A stretch of DNA of 64,000 nucleotides from Miscanthus floridulus (taxonomy: Eukaryota > Streptophyta > Magnoliopsida > Poales > Poaceae), in NCBI RefSeq assembly GCF_019320115.1, contig NC_089583.1, positions 82,725,928 through 82,789,927 on the forward strand, read 5' to 3'. Of this stretch, positions 57,650 through 64,000 are shown piece after piece; position 1 is the first letter of the stretch; the number at the start of each line of letters is the position of its first letter. The notes under the pieces are model-generated. The model did no database searches. It had not been told where the DNA came from and saw nothing but the letters and a program-made list of their open reading frames with translations. Both the position numbers and the translations under genes were made by a program.

Positions 57650-59480
57650 AGCTTGCACGTTCCAAATCAGGCCTCGGATGGCCACCCACGCAATCACCTG
57701 GGCCCTAGGCGCACACTTGCGTTTCAGCGACCTAGATTTCATCATCACACTAGGAGGAGAGCTAGCACTGACTCACTCAGCCGCCCCATCTCTCCCTTCC
57801 ATCAACCTCAGCTGTCTTAGGCTTGAGGGCCTGCCAAGCAACTCCTTGGGAGTCCAGTCATCAAGGGAGGCCTCTCACAACGCCACCCTGTGTCCGGAAG
57901 GGTCCGTACGGAGCGCCCCTGATGGCGTTTTCCGTTCGGTCTCTGCAACGCTGTAGCGACCACTGGCCGCCTTCAGGCGCTACGTATGGTTCAGTCACCC
58001 ATGGACATCGAGTTCGTGGGGGCAATTGAGCATGATACGAAGACCCTCTACGGGCTCCTCAATGAGGAGCCTGGATCATTCTCTAGCTCGGATTCCAGTA
58101 GGGGGAGCCACCACCCTTCCCAGGAATGCTTCATGACGCAGACCCCGAGGGTCACATCGAAAGTGTCTCTAGGGAAGAGGTCACCCCTATGAACAACCCT
58201 GACGGTAGATCCGGGGAAGAGACGACAGCCCCATCTTGCCTAAGGATGAAGCAGCTGAGGGCCCGTCAGCAAGAGATCGATGAGGCCAGGCAAGGGCTCG
58301 TCCGGGAGTATGCGGACACCAATCGTGAGATTGAACGTCGCAAAGACGGGGGGCGCGTGCGCGCCACGGCCCGCACCGTACACCAAAGGATCCTCATCGA
58401 TGATGGGACCCTTCCTCACTTTGCCCGAGCCAGCCAGAACATCGCCGCGGCAACTGCCTTGCTGCATGGCCTTCCGAAGGCCACGACAGCCGAAGATCAC
58501 TAGGCCCACAGGGAGATTTGCACATTGCTTGAGCATGCGGCGGCGCAGCAGGCAGAAAGTTCGTTGTCTCAATGACGTGAACCCGATACCAGCCAGCGCT
58601 CACCCTCAGTACATCCCACCAGGGACATGTCCATTCACCAAACATCGCCAGCCGGTAGGCAGTCCTCCGCCATCCCAGTACATCAACGCCTTGGCCATGG
58701 CCACGACATATGCAACATCATCGATGCTCGGAAATGCGCCCATGGCGACGACGGAGAAGCAGCATGCCACGGCTACCATCCCCGATGTGGCGAATGCTAC
58801 AACAGCAACGAAGACCGAAAGCCCAAGCCCTAGCTTGCCAGGTCCTCAGGCCTTCGGTCAGGCACATCCTCAACACCGTGTTCCCCCTAAGGTATCGACC
58901 TACCTACCAACATCCCTAAATATTCTGGCGAAACAAATCCCAGGCTTTGGCTCAAAGACTATCAGGCTTGCATGTCAGGCCAGTGGGGCGAGTGATGACA
59001 ATTTCATTATTCGCAATCTCCCGTTGTGCTTGGCCGATTCAGCGCGAGCATGGCTGGAGCACCTACCGTCCAATACTATTCAGAGTTGGGCGGATCTGAC
59101 GGAGATCTTCGTGGGCAACTTTCAGGGCATGTACAAATGCCCTGGAAACACATGGGACCTCAAGAACTACCGCCAGAAGGCCGATGAAACCCTTTGCGGG
59201 TACATTTGGCGCTTCTCTCGACAGTGCAACAAGCTCCCTAACGTCGCCAATGCCGACTGTGATAGGAGCCTTTCTGTCCGGAACAACCTGCAAATCCCTA
59301 GTCCACAAGCTAGGACATAGGGGCCCGCAGACTACTAAGGAACTCCTAGACATCGCCACCAGTCACGCCTCTAGAGAGGAGGCAGTCAGAGCCATCTTTG
59401 ATCGCTCCGACGGAAAGATTGAGGCAGGACGAGGATGCCAGCGAAGGCGCCTCCAACTGTCCCGCCAAAAAGAAAAATAA
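57650..59480 (+). pseudogene. Gypsy C gag
   Basis: After the primer site the frame starts near 57678 (MATHAITWALGAHLRFSDLD). The long frame 58280-59320 contains the gag signature: ASDDNFIIRNLPLCLADSA, then ARAWLEHLPSNTIQSWADL, EIFVGNFQGMY, DLKNYRQKADETLCGYIWRF and CNKLPNVANADC (58985-59270). Some upstream pieces are in other frames, so at least two frameshifts are present, and the frame stops at 59320. It lies directly before the protease frame. Product would be the particle-forming protein. Confidence 0.88.
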
Positions 59481-59504
59481 GAAGCAACAGGCGCAACAAC
59501 TCGC

Positions 59505-62500
59505 TTGGGGCCGCTACCGACCGCAAAGGTGGCCAGAAGCCCACTGGAGGGCACTCTGAACCACTTCGAGAAAATGCTCGAGGGGCCATGCCCGAACCAC
59601 ACCTTCCCGGCCAAGCATCTATACAAGGAGTGCGGCCTCATGCGCAAATACTTGGCCGGGGGCCTTAACAAAGGGGAGCAAGGGAAGGAACATGTTCCTG
59701 CCACAGACGACGTAGAGGAGAAGGACGACGCCTTCCCAATGCCGACCGGCGCCCTCATGATCTTTGGAGGATCAACAGCCTACGACTCTAGGCGCTGCCA
59801 GAAGGTCACGCGTCGCGAGGTCTATACCACCGGACCGACCATGCCAGCCTTCCTCCGGTGGTCAGAATCCGCCATCACCATCGACCAGACTGACCATTCA
59901 GATGTTGTCCCACACCCAGGAAGGTACCCGCTTGTTGTCAATCTGATCGTCGGTCCAAAGCGGCTTACCAAAGTACTGATGGATGGAGGCAGCGGCCTCA
60001 ACATCAGGTACGCCAAGACACTCGATGAGATGGGCGTCGACCGAACGAACCTCCGTCCCATCCGAGCACCCTTCCATGGCATCATGCCTGGTAGGCAAGC
60101 CATGCCACTGGGGCAGATCGACCTGCCCATCACTTTTGGGGATCGGTCCAATTACCGGACTGAGACCCTCACCTTTGACGTAGTGGGGTTCCCAGGGACT
60201 TTCCACGCTATTCTGGGACGACCATGCTATTCGAAGTTCATGGCCATACCCAATTATACGTACCTTAAGCTAAAGATGCCGGGCCCCGTGGGGTCATCAC
60301 CATAGGCACCTCTTTCCAGCGTGCTTATGAGTGCGAGGTCGAATGCTGTGGACACGCATTCGCAGTCATCGCCTCCGAAGAACTCACCACCCTTAGGGAA
60401 GAGGTCGTTGAAGAGGCACCCGATGCAAAGAAATCAACCGGGTCGTTCGAATCGATAGAAGGCTCCAGGGAGGTCCTTTTGGACCCCAGCAGCTCTGAGG
60501 GTAAAAAAGTCTGTATCGGGACTACGCTCTCCTCCGAATAGGAAAGCGTGCTCGTCGACTTCCTCCACGACAACAAAGACATCTTTGCATGGAAACCCTT
60601 GGATATGCCGGGCATCCCGAGGGAGGTCGCCAAGCATACTCTCCAGATCCTCCCAGGCTCCAAGCTAGTAAAGCAACGCATACGCCGCTTCGACGAAGAG
60701 AAATGCAGGGCCATCGGCGAGGAGATAGCCAAACTGCTGGCCGCAGGATTCATTAAGGAAGTATACCACCCAGAGTGGTTAGCAAATCCTGTTCTTGTGC
60801 GAAAAAAGAGCGGGAAATGGAGAATGTGTGTCGATTATACCGGCCTCAACAAAGCATGTCCAAAGGATCTGTTTCCTTTGCCACGAATAGACCAAATAGT
60901 CGATTCCACCTCAAGGTGCGAAACCCTCTGCTTCCTTGACGCGTACTCCGGTTACCACCAAATCACTGATGAAAGAGTCTGACCAGCTCGCAACATCTTT
61001 TATCACCCCTTCAGATCATTTTGCTACATTTCGATGCCTTTCGATCTGAAGAATGCTAGGGCAATGTACCAGCATTGTATGCTTAGTGGCTTCGAAGACC
61101 TCATCGGGCGAACTGTTGAGGCCTATGTCGACGACATCGTAGTCAAATCCAAACAAGCTGACCACCTTATCGCTGACCTTGAGCACACCTTTGCGAAACT
61201 CCGGGCAAACGGCATCAAACTCAATCTCGAAAAATGTGTTTTCGGGGTCCCGAGGGGCATGCTGCTCGGCTTTATCATCTCTGAGCATGGCATCAAGGCC
61301 AACCCGGAGAAAATATCAGCCATCACAAGGATGGGCCCTGATTCAAAACATAAAGGGGGTTCAGCGGATCACAAGGGTGCCTTGCTACTCTCAGCCGATT
61401 CATTTCACGCCTCGGCGAATGAGGACTCCCCCTTTATCGACTCCTAAAGGAATCTGACCACTTCGAGTGGATAGCCGAGGCTCAGGAAGTGCTTGACATG
61501 GTTAAACGATTTTTAACTAAACCTCCGATCCTAGTTCCTCCATGCAACGGAGAATCCCTCCTACTATATATATCGGCCACCACCCAAGTGGTTAGCTCTG
61601 CCTTAGTGGTAGAACGAGAGGAGGAGGGGCACGCCTTCAAGGTCCCGCACCCTATATATTTCATCAGCGAGGTGTTATCCGACTCCAAAGCTCGCTACTC
61701 CCAAATCCAGAAACTCCTCTACACCAGTCCTCATCACCAAAAGGAAGCTACACCACTACTTTCGAGTCACACCCCAGTGACAGTAGTGACATCGTTCCCC
61801 CTCGGCGAGGTCAGTCCGTAGCCATGACGCTATGGGAAGAACCACAAAGTGGGCACTCAAGTTGATGGATCAGGGCATTTCTTATGCCCCCCGAACAGCG
61901 ATCAAATCTCAGATACTAGCTGACTTCATCGCGGAGTGGACCGAGGTCTAGATGCCACCAGCGGTCGTCGATCAAGAGTACTGGACAATGTACTTTGATG
62001 GATCACTAATGAAGAAGGGTGCTAGAGTAGGACTAGTTTTTGTATCTCCCCTCAGGGTCCACATGAGGTACATGGTTCAGCTCCATTTCCCCTCATCAAA
62101 CAATACTACAGAATACGAAGCGCTCGTCAATGGCCTACGAATCGCCATTGAGCTGGGCATCCGATGCCTCGAATGTCAGGGGCGATTCTTAGCTGGTCAT
62201 CAACTAGGTCATGAAAGAGTCATGCTGCCACGACGCCAAGATGGAGGCATACTGTCAAGAAGTCCAACGACTGGAGGACAAATTCGACGGCCTCAAACTC
62301 AATCACATCCCAAGGCGCCTCAACGAAGCAGCCGACACACTCATAAAAGCAGCATCTAGCTGAGAGCCAGTCCCAACAGGCGTCTTTTCCTAGTGACCAA
62401 CACAAACCCTTGGTACGCTACATAGGGTCGGAACAAGCCAACGATGGCCCATCTAGTCCGACCCCAGTAGCCGATCCTCCAACTGCTCTGCCTGACCCCG

Positions 62501-63804
62501 AGGTCATGGAGCTTGAAGAGGACCCAGTAGTGGAGTCCGACCCTCCTGATGACTGGAGAACGCTTTACCTCGACTACCTCCTCCATGACATACTACTGGC
62601 AGACAAGACGGAAGCCTGATGGCTCGCACGACGCGCCAAGTCCTTCGTTCTTGTAGAGGGCAAACTTTACAAATGGAGTCACATCAGGATTCTGCAACTC
62701 TGTATCCCTGGCGAACAGAGAAAACTCCTGCTAGGCGAACATCCACAGTGGAGTCTACGGTCATCATGCCGCACCAAGCACTTTGGTTGGGAATGCATTC
62801 CGACAAGGTTTTTACTGGCCCACCGCGGTAGCCGATGCCGAGCAAATTGTACGCACCTACTGAAGGGTGCCTAGTACTACGCTTGGCAAACACACCTCTT
62901 GGCCTAGGCTCTCCAGATAATCCCCATCACATGGTCCCTTCGCGGTCTAGGGGCTTCGACCTGGTTGGGCCACTCAAAAAGGCACCTGGGGGCTTCACCC
63001 ACCAGCTTGTCACCATAGATAAGTTTACAAAATGGATTGAAGCTCGACCAATATCCATGATCAAATCCGAGCAAGCGGTGCTGTTCTTCCTCGACATCAC
63101 CCATCGCTTTGGAGTACCGAACTCCATCATCACAGACAACAGCACGCATTTCACTAGGTAGGAAATTCGTTCGATTCTATGATGAACAACACATCCGAAT
63201 CGATTGGGCAGCCATCGCACACCCCCGGACGAATGGGTAGGTCGAGCGCGATAAACGGCATGCTCCTTCAAGGCCTCAAACCCAGAATTTTCAACTGGTT
63301 GAACAAGTTTGGCACGCGCTGGCTCGCTGAGCTCCCGGCCGTGCTCTGGAGCCTAAGGACAACTCCTAACCAGGGCCACCGGCTACACACCCTTCTTCAT
63401 GGTCTATGGTTCTGAGGCCGTTCTTCCAACGGATCTTGACTATGGAGCGCTAAGAATTAGAGCATACGACTGAACAGGGAGCCGAGGCATCCCACCAAGA
63501 CTGCCATGGACTAGCTAGAAGAAGCCCTGCGACATCGCCCTCCTCCATTCGGCTAAGTACCAGCAGGCAGTTGCGACGGTACCACAGCCGACAGGGTGCG
63601 GGGTCGAGCCTTCAACATCAGAGACCTCGTCCTCCAGTCTCGTGCAGAGCAACAAGGACTGCCACAAACTCTCCCCGCCCTGGGAAGGGCCCTACATCAT
63701 CACGGAAGTACTTCACCTAGGCGCCTACCGATTGAAAACCATCAACGGCGAGGTCTTCACCAACGCCTAGGAACATTGAGCAGCTACATCGTTTCTATCC
63801 TTAA
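59505..63804 (+). pseudogene. Gypsy C pol: protease, RT, two RNase H regions, integrase
   Basis: The frame 59505-60305 begins with the gag tail (EGPCPNHTFPAKHLYKECGL) and contains protease VLMDGGSGLNIRYAKTLDEM with D at 59982-59984. RT: 60548-60982 (YHPEWLANPVLVRKKSGKWR, CVDYTGLNKACPKD) and 61034-61447 with YVDD at 61124-61135. First RNase H-like region 61489-61821; second 61952-62200 (YFDGSLMKKGARVGLVF, EYEALVNGL). Integrase near 62930-63290: FDLVGPLKKAPGG, SIITDNSTHFT. It ends QLHRFYP with TAA at 63802-63804. Breaks occur at 60540, 60981, 61447, 61819, 61950, 62360 and 63162. Dual RNase H regions support the Tat lineage. Confidence 0.92.
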
Positions 63805-64000
63805 AATAAGCTTACACTCTTCCTTATCAGATTTTGTCATAACAAAACCCCTGATCCTTAGTGACTTCTGACCCCTGCAAGCCGCGAGGGGTCAGACCTC
63901 ACTCGAGGGCTGGCATGTGATCATAACATGTGACATATGTAAATACAAGTATTGCGCTTGCAAAAACCTCCTGTGTTATATTTATAAACATTCTCTAAGT
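63805..64000. other. Start of the Gypsy C 3' region
   Basis: Non-coding. GACTTCTGACCCCTGCAAGC and GAGGGGTCAGACCTCACTCG correspond to the beginning of the repeat field of Gypsy B near 42750-42800. The window ends before any repeat unit is completed. Confidence 0.6.

Larger units (their letters stand above)
56138..64000 (+). mobile_element. Gypsy C, Tat-like LTR retrotransposon (right part outside window)
   Basis: The 5' LTR is 56138-57629, the primer site TTGGTGCGCCAGGTAGGGG is at 57631-57649, gag and pol follow to 63804, and a 3' region resembling that of Gypsy B begins before the right edge (GGGGTCAGACCTCACTCGAGGGCT near 63888). It lies inside CACTA-3; GCTTG (56133-56137) should recur past the 3' LTR beyond the window. 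It is less decayed than A and B, with longer frames, but still carries stops. Confidence 0.92.

Overview
This is a repeat-dense plant nuclear window, almost certainly from a grass and most likely a panicoid or andropogonoid one (maize, sorghum, sugarcane or Miscanthus type). The evidence is two CACTA transposons with grass-type subterminal motifs (CCTTTAGTCCCGGTTGG and TTTGCCGAGTGT), Tat-type Gypsy elements with antisense genes, and a GC-rich two-exon cytochrome P450 of the CYP92-like, CYP71-clan kind. The P450 is the only gene that looks intact. Everything else that codes is transposon-derived and broken by stops, frameshifts or nested insertions. I see no tRNA, rRNA, CRISPR array or bacterial-type operon.

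Layout. (1) 1-5562: minus-strand CACTA-1, entering from beyond the left edge and ending in a CACTA terminus at 5562. It carries a TNPD/TNP2-like transposase pseudogene and a small GRF zinc-finger gene whose first exon is triplicated by a ~780 bp direct repeat. (2) 6079-about 12345: plus-strand CACTA-2. Its left end is intact, its transposase has lost the catalytic tnp2 core, it holds a possible captured host-gene fragment with an intron, and it has no visible right end. (3) 12635-14425, minus: the CYP92-like P450, 520 aa in two exons, with a TATA box. (4) 14500-17362: low-information flank with short tandem repeats, a 24-base G run and a MITE-like element. (5) 17363-55333: one minus-strand Copia element (PBS TGGTATCAGA, a ~2.0 kb LTR) split by two plus-strand Gypsy elements. 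Gypsy A (21284-34136) sits inside the reverse transcriptase. Gypsy B (35294-51903) sits between integrase and RT and is flanked by a perfect CCATT duplication. (6) The outer LTR of the Copia element is interrupted at 55334 by a third CACTA-like terminus. (7) That insertion is itself interrupted at 56138 by Gypsy C, which runs off the right edge.

Gypsy A, B and C share one plan: LTR, TTGGYGC-type primer site, gag, DGGS protease, RT, two RNase H-like regions, integrase ending in an RFYP/HFYP tail, then tandem repeats. In A and B a long antisense gene follows, resembling the 'putative gypsy type transposon' domain. This fits the Tat lineage. The relative order of insertion can be read directly: Copia first; A, B and CACTA-3 into Copia; C into CACTA-3.

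I did not find a convincing undescribed biological system. The most interesting points are the GRF exon multiplication with a 7 bp microhomology at its junction, the possible host-gene capture in CACTA-2, a conserved-looking double foldback in CACTA-2, the antisense genes of the Gypsy elements, and the repeat arrays behind their pol genes.
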